Positions 27,258 to 36,539 are shown, counted from the first letter of the stretch. The stretch: DNA of 64,000 nucleotides from an uncultured Polaribacter sp. (GCA_943788865.1 CALSRX010000005.1:248001-312000), one strand, 5' to 3'. Notes: generated from the sequence alone by a model not told the origin. Program-made: numbers and translations.

Positions 27258-29360
27258 TTGATTAGTTTAAAAAGTCCCATAACATATGTAAACGGTGTAA
27301 CAGCAAATAGAGCTAGTTTGTTGTTGCAAGAATTTGGTATTAGAACATGTGCCGATCTGTTGCATTTTTTTCCTTTTAGATATATTGATAAAACACAATT
27401 TTATAAAATTAATCAGCTACAAAACAGCAATGCTGATGTTCAAATTGTTGGAAAAATTTCGCATGTCAAAACGGTACAACAAAAACGAGGAAGCAGATTA
27501 GTGGCAATGTTTACTGATGAAACAGGCACAATAGAGTTGGTTTGGTTTAAAGGAGTAAAATGGATTAAAGATTCATTAAAACCTAATGTTCCTTATGTTA
27601 TTTATGGAAAACTAAACAGTTTTAATAATACGTTTTCTATGCCGCATCCAGAAATGGAATTACTTTCTGAATACAAAAAGAAAGTTCAAACAGCAATGCA
27701 ACCTGTTTATCCATCAACCGAATTACTAGGGAAAAAAAATATAAGTAATAAAGTAATTAGAACTTTATTACAGAATTTATTTATTGAACTTGATGGAAAT
27801 ATACATGAATCATTATCAGAAAATTTCATCAGTCAATATGGATTGATGTCAAAAAAAGAGGCTTTGTTAAATATTCATTTTCCTAAAAGTCAAGAAAATC
27901 TTGCAAAAGCACAGTATAGATTAAAATTTGAAGAATTATTTTTTATTCAACTACAACTTATCCGTAAGAAAATCATTAGAAAATCAAAGCTGAAAGGCTA
28001 TGTTTTTGAAAATATTGGAGATCATTTCAATACTTTTTATAATAACTACCTTCCGTTTGATTTAACCAATGCGCAAAAGCGTGTGTTAAAAGAAATTCGT
28101 AAAGATGTTGCAACCGGAATTCATATGAATAGGTTGTTACAAGGTGATGTTGGTTCTGGAAAAACCATTGTAGCCTTATTAACCATGTTGATAGCAATAG
28201 ACAACGGTTTTCAAGCTTCATTAATGGCACCAACAGAAATTTTAGCAACACAACATTTTAATGCTCTTGAAGAATTATTGAAAGATGCTCCTATAAATAT
28301 TGCCTTATTAACAGGCTCAGTAAAAACAAAAAAGAGGCGAGAAATTCATCAACAATTAGAAGACGGAACTTTGCATATTTTGATAGGAACACATGCATTG
28401 CTAGAAGATAAAGTGATTTTTAAAAACTTAGGAATTGCTATTATTGATGAACAACACAGGTTTGGAGTTGCACAACGCTCAAAAATGTGGAAGAAAAACG
28501 AGTTACCACCTCATGTTTTGGTAATGACAGCTACACCAATTCCGAGAACTTTAGCCATGTCTGTAATATGGAGATTTAGACATTTCTGTTATTGACGAAT
28601 TACCACCAGGTAGAAAAGAAGTAAAAACAGTACATCGTTTTGATAGCAATCGCTTAGCGGTTTTTAAATTTTTAAAAGATGAAATTGCAAAAGGTAGACA
28701 AGTGTATGTTGTGTATCCACTTATCCAAGAATCTGAAGCAATGGATTATAAAGATTTGATGGATGGTTATGAAAGTATTTCTAGAGATTTTCCAACACCA
28801 CAATATCAAATAAGTATTGTGCATGGAAAAATGAAACCTGAAGATAAAGAATATGAAATGCAACGTTTTGTAAAAGGAGAAACACAAATAATGGTGGCAA
28901 CTACTGTTATTGAAGTTGGTGTAAATGTGCCCAATGCAAGTGTAATGGTGATTGAAAGTTCTGAACGTTTTGGCTTGAGTCAATTACATCAATTGCGTGG
29001 ACGAGTTGGGCGAGGGGCAGACCAAAGTTACTGTGTTTTATTGTCGGATGTAAAAATCTCTGACGATGCAAAAAACACGCCTAAAAACACATGGTAGAAA
29101 CTTCAGACGGCTTTAAAATAGCAGAAGTAGATTTAAAATTACGCGGACCAGGAAATATTATGGGAACACAACAAAGTGGTGTGCTAAATCTTAAAATAGC
29201 TGATATTGTTAAGGATACAGAAATTCTTGTTACTGCCAGAAATGCTGCAATGAATTTGCTTTCTAAAGACGCTAATTTATCGAAACCAGAAAATAGTGTT
29301 ATTTTAAATAGTTATACAAAACTTCAAAAAACAAGTGGTTTATGGGCAAATATTAGCTAG
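27258..29360 (+). pseudogene. recG: ATP-dependent DNA helicase RecG, split by three +1 frameshifts
   Basis: The full span of about 700 codons matches RecG, which remodels stalled forks and Holliday junctions. It starts at TTG 27258 (ISLKSPITYVNGV) and keeps the wedge domain, Walker A QGDVGSGKT, the DEQHRFG box and MTATPIPRTLAMS. At about 28562 one extra A (GTAATATGG) moves the frame; the rest, YGDLDISVIDELPPGRK onward, lies in the next frame to ARTRLK. At about 29070 an extra A in a run of six and at about 29089 an extra C return the frame for MVETSDGFKIAEVDLKLRGP to the natural C-terminus. Each segment is well conserved, so this is either very recent decay or sequence error. As written, no full RecG would be made. 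Confidence 0.88.
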
Positions 29361-30084
29361 TAGAACCCAACCAAATATCTGCCTGTTTTACAGAGTAATA
29401 TGTGGTTTTTTCTCCTTGATTGTTGGTGAAATCAGAAATTCTGGTTTTAGGATTTTTCATAATCCCTTCTATCATTTTTTTATTATCCAGATAATCTTGT
29501 AATGAATAATACTTGTCTGTCTCACCAATATCATCAATTGTAAAATGATTTTCATGATGACGATATTCCCACTTTAACCCTAAATCATCAGAAGGAAAGG
29601 GTTTGTTTTCTTTAGGCTTGTGGAATGTAATTTCATAAAAATCTAAAAACTCTCCGATTGCACAAACTACTTGAGAACTTGAAACATCATTATAATAAAA
29701 CCAAATTCGTAAATAATATGGTTCATTTAATTTATCTAATTGTTGTTTCCATTGATTGTAGATTTCAAATAATCCCGCAATAATTTTTTGCCGTGTTTTT
29801 CCTTTTGGAGCAGGAATAACACTATTCCCAAAACATAAATTGTGATAAGGACCTATCCAAACTTTTACATATTCTCTTTGATTCTTTTTTTATATAATCA
29901 AGATCTAATTTTTTATTCTATTGAACCCAAGCATCAATGTTTTTCCAAATTCGCTTGTGCCCTCTAATTTTTTTAGTTCGATTCATTCACAAAATAATTG
30001 TTTTGCTAGTTTTGTGTTTTCTATGCTTGTTTACTTATTGGTTTGTCCCAAAAATAGGATAGACTCAAAATCTTCTTTTTCCAT
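29353..30084 (-). pseudogene. Unknown 243-codon protein with stop codons and shifts
   Basis: On the minus strand a coding-like stretch starts at ATG 30084 (MEKEDFESILFLGQTNK), meets TAA after 17 codons, continues TSIENTKLAKQLFCE, meets TGA, and after a stretch whose phase is ambiguous (RIWKNIDAWVQ, TAG, NKKLDLDYIKK in the next frame) returns to the first frame for NQREYVKVWIGPYHNLCFGN and runs open for about 170 codons to TAA at 29353-29355. Aromatic-rich segments such as YYLRIWFYYNDVSSSQVV look like a soluble globular domain. I do not recognise the family. The phase changes sit at A-runs. The end overlaps recG by 8 nt. Confidence 0.55.
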
Positions 30085-30089
30085 CTCTT

Positions 30090-30422
30090 TTAAGAAATAC
30101 TATCAAAGACTCCCCAAAGAAATACTAAAATAATTAAAATAAGACCAGAAAATTGCCAAATAGGAACTTTGCTATCACTCTTGATAATTTTATATTCTTG
30201 TTTAAAGTCGTTTGACATTTCTTTAGTCTTTAGAACTTTTTTACAATGCTGGCACTCAGAAAAAACTTTTTTTCCAACAGGAAAAAGTGGAATCCAAAAA
30301 ACATGCACATGTTTACTAAAAACACTAAATACAACAGTTCCTTTTGAGCCACAGCTTTCACAAGTTATTCTTCTAGATTGCTCTGATTTTAAGTGTACTA
30401 ACTTTGATCCTTAGATAATCAT
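30090..30422 (-). pseudogene. Zinc-ribbon plus membrane-anchor protein with TAA at codon 4
   Basis: Starting at ATG 30422 the frame reads M-I-I-stop-GSKLVHLKSEQSRRITC and then stays open for 111 codons in total. It contains two CxxC pairs (TCESCGSK and SECQHCKK), spaced like a zinc ribbon, an FWIPLFPVGKK segment and a C-terminal membrane helix (FSGLILIILVFLWGVF). Relatives commonly begin MIIYGSK, so TAA replaces a tyrosine TAT by a single base. Downstream GTG or ATG restarts would lose the first zinc half. Function is unknown. It lies 5 nt upstream of the next broken gene. Confidence 0.6.
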
Positions 30423-30481
30423 AAAATAAAGTTTAAAATTATTTATAAAACTAAACTAAAAACAGAAGTATACAAAATCTA

Positions 30482-31359
30482 TTACTTTAAAACCAATTCA
30501 GCCCATTCATTTGGACACTCTAACATAGAGAAATGTCCACAATTTTTAAGCCAATACAATTTATTATTTGGAATCTCAGTGAGTCAATAATTCTGCCATT
30601 TCTTTTACTGCCACAGGGTCATTTTCTGCCCAAACAAGTTTTGTCGGAATTTGAGTTTCTTTTAAGGCACCAATCCAACGATTCCAGTGTGTATAAACGC
30701 TCGTTATTGTATCTGCTAATTAAATAAATTACTTTTTTTCCGTTATTGTATTCTAATTGTTGCCACATTTGGCGTAGTTCATCTTTAGTGACTTTGCTTT
30801 TATCAAAATAGACATTTCGAAGATTCTTGCTAAAAATGGCAAAAATTGGTAAGCAAGGGCAACATATTTACCAAATCTACCTTTTAGTAATTTTTGAATC
30901 GTTCTCATTTGAGCTAATTCTATATGCATACTTCCGTTGCATAAAATCAAATTATCAATTTGTAAATCAATTTCATTGTTGTTGTGTCTTGCTAGAATTT
31001 CAGTGTGCTACACTTGTTCCGTAATCATGAGCTAATAGTGTTACTTTTTCGAGTCCTAATTGTTTCCATAACTCTAAAGCTATGGTTGCTTGATCTATTA
31101 ACGAATATGAATAGTTTTGTGGTTTGTCAGAGAATCCAAAACCAACATGATCGTGAATGATAACACGATATTTCTTTGCTAATGAGGGTAATACTTTGTA
31201 ATAATCAAAAGATGAAGTTGGGTACCCATGAAGAATGACTAATGTTTCTTTTGAGTTCTCGACTTCGCTTGAACTGACATTGCATTCATCAATAACAAAA
31301 ATGTTATGATTGTTTATTTTAATATTGCTGCCTTTTGACCTCCAATCGTTACTATTCAC
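30482..31359 (-). pseudogene. Alpha/beta hydrolase (haloalkane dehalogenase-like), at least four frameshifts
   Basis: Conserved pieces in order are LVILHGYPTSSFDYYKVLP (oxyanion region), IIHDHVGFGFSDKP, and LLAHDYGTSVA, where the Asp after His is the likely nucleophile. Then, each in a different frame, come EILARHNNNEIDLQIDNLIL, YFDKSKVTKDELRQMWQQLE, HWNRWIGALKETQIPTKLVW with an NDP acid site, and the last block IPNNKLYWLKNCGHFSMLEC with the catalytic His. Shifts fall near 31010, 30840, 30695 and 30588. The order and completeness show one ancestral gene of about 290 codons. Start is GTG at 31359. The real substrate is unknown. Confidence 0.7.
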
Positions 31360-32585
31360 GAATCATTTTTTTTAGTGTAGACAGTTTTTCCAATGTGAAC
31401 TTTTAAAAAGTAGATTCCAGAACTAAATCCTTTAGTATTAATCTGGATGTTTTCATCATTAGTAATTTTCCTAAAAACAGATTTACCCTAAAACATTCAA
31501 CAATTCAACTTTGATAATGTTTTCTGCAGAAAATGAAATTGAATTTGTAAAAGGATTTGTTGTTTTTAAAATTACTTTTTTAGAAAATTCATCTACAGCA
31601 AGTGTTTTGGAGAAAACATTACCTAAAGCTACATTCATTTTTTCCCAACCACTTGCATCTTGTCTTAATTTGGATTTTTCTTGTTCTATATGAATAAATC
31701 TTCCAGAAGTTTCAGAAGCAGATGTATTACAAGGGTTTGCACTTCCGTTAATAAATCTCCCTTGTGTGTTTGTAAAACCTCTTAATCGACCCCAATCAGT
31801 ATCTATGTGTCCCAATTTAAAAGTTAAAGAATTATCTATAGCAAATAACTCGTTTTTTATCATCGTCACATAATCTGTTGTTGGTGTTTTATCGGTTCCG
31901 TTTGTCATAATTACGTATGGATCAGTGCTGTTTTTAGAAAACCCGTGAATTGAATAAATACAGAATTTGCAATGGTATTAAATAAAACTTCCGTTGTTTT
32001 TTGAAACATATTGTTAGTGTTATGTGCCATGTCAGAAACTTTAAAGGCTTCTGAAACTCCTGAACAAACAGTTGTAGTTCCTGCACAGGTAGATGCTGTA
32101 GAATTATTACAACGTTGCGTTCCGTTTAAAAATAGCGCACTAGTATTCAATCTATTAAAAGCATAAATAGCTTGTTTTCCTGTGTTAAAATCATGAGAGG
32201 AGTGTGTAGATTGTAAGATTAAATTATTTCTATCGGGAGTCTTGCTAAACACATAGGTTCCCCAATAATTAGTCTGCGTGCTTTTTTCTTCCAACACATA
32301 AAAAATTCTATTTAACGAGAGCGATGTATTTGTGTATTCTACAATTTGATAATTTACAGCATCAGCTTGCGTTCTTGCATTTGTTATCTCATCAGCTAGT
32401 ATTGCAGTAATTATTGTTCCCCAAGTTGATAATTCTCCGCTAGTTGGAACTTTATAATTATTCCCTGTTTCACCTGGCATATTGCTTAATTTAGTATTTA
32501 AATAAACTTCTAAATCTCCCGAATCTGTTTGCGAAAAGGCAGAAAAAGAAAGTGCAACAAAAAGTAAAAAAAAGATTTTTTTCAT
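31352..32585 (-). pseudogene. T9SS-exported protein, probable hydrolase, with three homopolymer frameshifts
   Basis: It starts with a signal peptide (MKKIFFLLFVALSFSAFSQ) and runs 224 codons. One T is missing near 31949, after which the frame resumes YVIMTNGTDKTPTTDYVTMI and continues to NIIKVELLNVLG. An extra G near 31487 and one extra A near 31370 then separate KSVFRKITNDENIQINTKGF and SSGIYFLKVHIGKTVYTKK, a typical type IX secretion C-terminal sorting domain. The body has STHSSHDFNTGKQ and FIHIEQEK histidine/glutamate motifs, suggesting a metal-dependent amidohydrolase-like fold, unproven. All three shifts are at short homopolymers. Confidence 0.7.
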
Positions 32586-32649
32586 AATAGACTGTTTGCT
32601 ACAATATTACAAAAAAAGGACTAGGCTTTTTTACTCCGACAAACCTTTT

Positions 32650-32657
32650 TATATTTG
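32650..32657 (+). promoter_or_regulatory. -7 box for priA
   Basis: TATATTTG matches TAnnTTTG. Transcription would begin near 32663, upstream of the conserved N-terminal PriA codons at 32683, which supports translation from a non-canonical codon there rather than from TTG 32764. No -33 TTG at ideal spacing. Confidence 0.4.
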
Positions 32658-32682
32658 ATACAAAGTAGTTAAATAAATTCCT

Positions 32683-35124
32683 ATCCATTTTATAGACGTC
32701 ATATTACCCATTCCAATTCAGAAAACCTTTACCTATTCGGTTACAAAGGCAGAAGCTGATTTTTTGCAAAAAGGAATGCGTGTTGCAGTTTCTTTTGGAA
32801 ACACAAAAATGTACACAGCGTTGGTTTTTAAGGTACATCAAAACAAGCCAACATTGTATGAAGCTATTGATATTCTTCAGATTTTAGATGAGAAACCAAT
32901 TGTAACGGAAGTTCAATTACAAAATTGGCAATGGATTTCTAGTTATTATATGTGTTCCTTAGGAGATGTTTATAGAGCAGCTTTACCGTCAGCATTTTTG
33001 TTAGAAAGTGAAACGATTGTTTTAAAAAACGAAACATTTAAAGAAGAAGAGAATTTAAATGATGATGAGTTTTTAATTTTTGAAGCATTACAACATCAAT
33101 CTCAGCTTACCATACATCAAGTTGCTGATATTTTGGGAAAGAAAAAAGTCTTACCTATTATCAACGAATTGATTCAGAAAAAAGCGGTTTCTATCAAAGA
33201 AGAAATTTACGAACAATACAAACCTAAAATGGTAAAATATGTTCGGTTAAAGGCTAATTATACTTCTGATGAAGCGTTGCAAAACTTATTACAAGAGTTA
33301 AACAGAGCAAAAAAACAACGAGAAGCAGTATTAGGGTATTTTCAATTAAATGCTGATAAAAAACCAATTAAAGTCAAAGATTTAGAAACAAAAATAGGCG
33401 TTTCTACAGCTGTTATTAAAGCGTTGGCTGATAAAGAAATTTTTGAATTGTATGAAATTCAAACAGACAGAATTCATTTTGAAGGTACTACCAACGATTT
33501 AAAAAACTTAAACGATTTTCAAGAAACTGCATTGGCAGAAATTAAAAGTTCATTTCAAGAAAAAGAGGTTGTTTTATTACACGGAATTACAAGTTCTGGA
33601 AAAACTGAAGTATATACCAAACTGATTGAAGATAATTTAAATTCAGGAAAACAGATTTTGTTTTTATTGCCAGAAATTGCATTGACTACGCAAATTATTA
33701 CACGTTTAGAAGCTTATTTCGGAAATCAAATTTCTGTATTTCATTCAAAATACTCAATGAATGAACGTGTAGAGGTTTGGAAGAATGTATTGGAAAATAA
33801 ACCAAAAGCCCAAATTATTTTAGGAGCAAGATCCTCTGTGTTTTTACCTTTCTCAAATTTGGGATTAATTATTGTTGATGAAGAACATGAAACATCCTAC
33901 AAACAATTTGAGCCTTCGCCACGTTATCATGCAAGAGATACGGCCGTTGTGTTAGCGCACCAACACAAAGCAAAAATTTTATTAGGTTCTGCAACGCCAT
34001 CCATAGAGAGTTATTTTAATACGCAAAATGGTAAATATGGTTTGGTGGAATTAAATCGCAGATTTGGAAATGTGCAATTGCCAAAAATCGAATTGATAGA
34101 CATAAAAGAAAAACAGCATAAAAAGAAAATGAACGGTCATTTTTCTGATCGTTTAATCTTATTAATTACTGAAGCTTTAGAAAATAAAGAACAAGTTATT
34201 TTGTTTCAAAATAGGCGTGGGTTTTCTCCAGTTGTAGAATGCACTACGTGTGGTGTTGCTCCGCAATGTCCAAATTGCGATGTTAGTTTAACCTATCATA
34301 AATATAGAAACGAATTAAAATGTCATTATTGTAATTACCAACGATCGATGCCAAACAATTGTGCCGCATGTGGCAGTAATACCTTAGACACAAAAGGTTT
34401 TGGAACCGAGCAAATTGAATTAGAATTGAAAGAAATTTTCCCAAATCACAATATTGGAAGAATGGATTTAGATACTACTCGTGGAAAACATGGGTATCAA
34501 AAAATAATAGGTGCATTTGAAGCTCAAGAAATTGATGTATTGGTAGGAACACAAATGTTATCGAAAGGATTGGACTTTGAAAATGTGTCATTAGTCGGAA
34601 TTTTAAATGCCGATAACATGTTGAATTTTCCAGATTTTAGAGCACACGAACGTAGTTATGACATGATGGTGCAGGTTTCTGGACGTGCAGGGCGGTCAAA
34701 AAAACAAGGAAATGTAGCGATCCAAACCTATAATCCCTACCATCAAATATTGCAACAAGTTTCAACTACAAATTATGCAGAAATGTATAAAGAACAATTG
34801 CAAGAACGATGGCAGTATCATTATCCGCCGTATTATCGCTTGATAAAAATTACCTTAAAACACAAAGATTATATAAAGGTTGATAGTGGAATAAATTGGT
34901 TAGCCAAGGCGTTGCAAAATGTATTTAGAGAACATGTTTTAGGTCCAACTGCCCCTGTAGTTTCTAGGGTTCGTAATCAATATATTAAAAACCTAACAAT
35001 TAAGATTCCACCCAAACAGAATTTAGCAGAAACGAAGAAACAAATCGAAAAAATTAAAAACACATTCCAGTCTGTAAAAGACTTTAGACCTATTCGCTTT
35101 ATTGTTGATGTAGATGCACAGTAG
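32683..35124 (+). CDS. priA: Primosomal protein N' (PriA replication-restart helicase); start codon abnormal
   Basis: PriA reloads the replisome at stalled forks. The helicase has Walker A GITSSGKTEVY near residue 285, DEEHETSYKQ, and the paired zinc sites CTTCGVAPQCPNC and CHYCNYQRSMPNNCAACG, then the QVSGRAGR motif. The conserved N-terminal DNA-binding segment FIDVILPIPIQKTFTYSV is encoded from about 32689 in the right frame, but no ATG, GTG or TTG precedes it after the in-frame stop at 32674; the codon where ATG is expected is ATC (32683) or ATT (32677). The first ordinary start is TTG 32764, which would remove about 27 residues. Either an AUU/AUC start, a mutation or an error. Confidence 0.9.
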   Translation: MHFIDVILPIPIQKTFTYSVTKAEADFLQKGMRVAVSFGNTKMYTALVFKVHQNKPTLYEAIDILQILDEKPIVTEVQLQNWQWISSYYMCSLGDVYRAALPSAFLLESETIVLKNETFKEEENLNDDEFLIFEALQHQSQLTIHQVADILGKKKVLPIINELIQKKAVSIKEEIYEQYKPKMVKYVRLKANYTSDEALQNLLQELNRAKKQREAVLGYFQLNADKKPIKVKDLETKIGVSTAVIKALADKEIFELYEIQTDRIHFEGTTNDLKNLNDFQETALAEIKSSFQEKEVVLLHGITSSGKTEVYTKLIEDNLNSGKQILFLLPEIALTTQIITRLEAYFGNQISVFHSKYSMNERVEVWKNVLENKPKAQIILGARSSVFLPFSNLGLIIVDEEHETSYKQFEPSPRYHARDTAVVLAHQHKAKILLGSATPSIESYFNTQNGKYGLVELNRRFGNVQLPKIELIDIKEKQHKKKMNGHFSDRLILLITEALENKEQVILFQNRRGFSPVVECTTCGVAPQCPNCDVSLTYHKYRNELKCHYCNYQRSMPNNCAACGSNTLDTKGFGTEQIELELKEIFPNHNIGRMDLDTTRGKHGYQKIIGAFEAQEIDVLVGTQMLSKGLDFENVSLVGILNADNMLNFPDFRAHERSYDMMVQVSGRAGRSKKQGNVAIQTYNPYHQILQQVSTTNYAEMYKEQLQERWQYHYPPYYRLIKITLKHKDYIKVDSGINWLAKALQNVFREHVLGPTAPVVSRVRNQYIKNLTIKIPPKQNLAETKKQIEKIKNTFQSVKDFRPIRFIVDVDAQ

Positions 35125-35126
35125 TT

Positions 35127-35300
35127 CATTGATCAACTATTAGTTGTCAATGAACAATGAACAGTTGTCATTCCGAAATGAGGCACGATTGAGGAATCTC
35201 ATGATATACTAATCAGTTGTCAATTATCAGTTAACAATGAACAGTTTTCAGTTCGAGTGATTTTATGTCAATTTGAGATAAGTCGAGAATAAAGAAAATT
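35127..35300. repeat. Cluster of short dispersed repeats
   Basis: The gap from priA to the sterol-desaturase gene (403 bp) contains no gene. This part strings together words that recur in the window: GTCAATGAACAATGAACAG, CATTCCGAAATGAGG followed by TTGAGGAATCTCATGA, CAATTATCAGTTAACAATGA, and TCAGTTCGAGTGATTTTATG with AAGTCGAGAA. It looks like a decayed array of small non-coding repeat elements. Confidence 0.55.
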
Positions 35301-35434
35301 GTATCGAGAATATTTTTTAAATAAATATCATTTTAAAACACAAATGTTAGAAACATATCAATGGGAATTCGTTTTGATCTTAACTAATTGTTTTTTGCCA
35401 CGAATTAATCAATGACTTTATATATAAAGCTAAA

Positions 35435-35513
35435 TGTCATATCGAGCGCAGTCGAGGTGTAATATAAATAAATCTTTTAAGCTTTCTCGACTGCGCTCGA
35501 ACAGACATGAGTA
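35435..35513. repeat. Paired TCGAGCGCAGTCGAG element (REP-like inverted pair)
   Basis: Two copies of a 15-bp motif lie in opposite orientation: TCGAGCGCAGTCGAG at 35442-35456 and its exact complement at 35486-35500, each with ATGTC at its outer side. Folded, they give a 15-bp stem with a 29-nt AT-rich loop. Single, imperfect copies occur at 39142-39169 and 54129-54156. It lies just beyond the 3' end of the minus-strand gene at 35528. Confidence 0.7.
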
Positions 35514-35527
35514 AAAAAGCGAAAGAT

Positions 35528-36427
35528 TTATCTTTCACTTTTTTGTTTTAGTTCCCATTCTTTACGCATATCTGAAGATAAAGTTCCAGTCCCATCATGT
35601 TTCCAGCCCGGAGGTTTTAAAAAATAATTTAGTTTGTTTAAAAGGGAGGTTTTAGAAGAGAATACATCTTTAAACAGGCCGAACCATTCTAAAAAAGCAA
35701 CTTTAATAGGGTTAAAAGTGTTGATGTTTGTGGTTAGTCCATAAATAGGTTTTTCAACTTCCAATTCAAAAGTGCCAAATAATCTATCCCAAATAATAAA
35801 AATTCCTGCATGGTTTCTGTCTAAATATTGTGGATTTGTTGCGTGATGTACTCTATGGTGACTTGGTGTGTTAAAAATATACTCAAACCATTTTGGTAAT
35901 TTATCTATCAATTCTGTGTGAATCCAATATTGATACAATAAACTAATCGACATTTGAACCAAAATCATAACTGGGTGAAAACCTACTAAAACTAAAGGAA
36001 TCCAAAAGATAAAAGAAGTAAAACTACCTGTCCATGTTTGTCGTAATGCCGTGCTTAAATTATATTTCTGAGAAGAATGATGTACAATGTGGCTCGCCCA
36101 AAAAAACCGGTTTTCATGACTGAGTCTGTGGTACCAGTAATATACAAAATCTTCAACAAACAGAACAAGAACCCAGGCCCACCAAACAAATGGAATATCA
36201 AAAAGGTGAAATGCATTGTATACCAAATAAAATACACCTAACACAAGCGTTTTACTTATCAAGCCAATGGTAACATTACCTAATCCCATCGCAATAGAAG
36301 TTGCGGCATCTTTATATTCGTATTCTTGCATTTTAACTTTTACCGTTAAAATAACTTCAATGATAACGGTAGCAATAAAAACAGGTATTGCGTAGTGAAT
36401 TAAGTTTGGGAATTCTGGTATTTGCAT
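35528..36427 (-). CDS. Sterol desaturase / fatty acid hydroxylase family protein
   Basis: A 299-residue integral membrane di-iron oxygenase of the fatty acid hydroxylase superfamily. The histidine clusters are HRLSHENRFFWASHIVHHSS (residues about 98-117: HxxxH and HxxHH) and HHRVHHATN near 190, with a further HTELID at about 165. Five or more hydrophobic segments surround them (FIATVIIEVILTVKV, LVLGVFYLVYNAF, WAWVLVLFVEDFVYYW). The substrate could be a lipid or carotenoid; sterols are unlikely in this organism. Stand-alone gene, divergent from the ribosomal protein operon. Confidence 0.85.
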   Translation of the reverse strand: MQIPEFPNLIHYAIPVFIATVIIEVILTVKVKMQEYEYKDAATSIAMGLGNVTIGLISKTLVLGVFYLVYNAFHLFDIPFVWWAWVLVLFVEDFVYYWYHRLSHENRFFWASHIVHHSSQKYNLSTALRQTWTGSFTSFIFWIPLVLVGFHPVMILVQMSISLLYQYWIHTELIDKLPKWFEYIFNTPSHHRVHHATNPQYLDRNHAGIFIIWDRLFGTFELEVEKPIYGLTTNINTFNPIKVAFLEWFGLFKDVFSSKTSLLNKLNYFLKPPGWKHDGTGTLSSDMRKEWELKQKSER

Positions 36428-36479
36428 TTGATATTTATTTGCAATTAAAATAAGACAATTTTTATAGACAAAAGATGTA

Positions 36480-36509
36480 TTGTTTAATGAAAAAAAGTCA
36501 CTATATTTG
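36480..36509 (+). promoter_or_regulatory. Promoter of the rpsF-rpsR-rplI operon
   Basis: TTG at 36480-36482, a 19-nt spacer and TATATTTG at 36502-36509 form a textbook Bacteroidota sigma-ABfr promoter. The rpsF ATG is 31 nt further on. Confidence 0.8.
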
Positions 36510-36539
36510 CAGCCTTAAAATAATTTTAAACAATTACTT

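Noticed and set aside
28562..29090. Programmed ribosomal frameshifting in recG
   Set aside because: Three shifts in a row, with no slippery heptamer plus structure, make programming implausible.
28555..32700. Alternative genetic code to explain in-frame stops
   Set aside because: TAA, TAG and TGA all end intact genes in the window, and the stops come with frameshifts.
35127..35513. CRISPR array
   Set aside because: Repeats differ in sequence and orientation, have no even spacers, and no cas gene is near.
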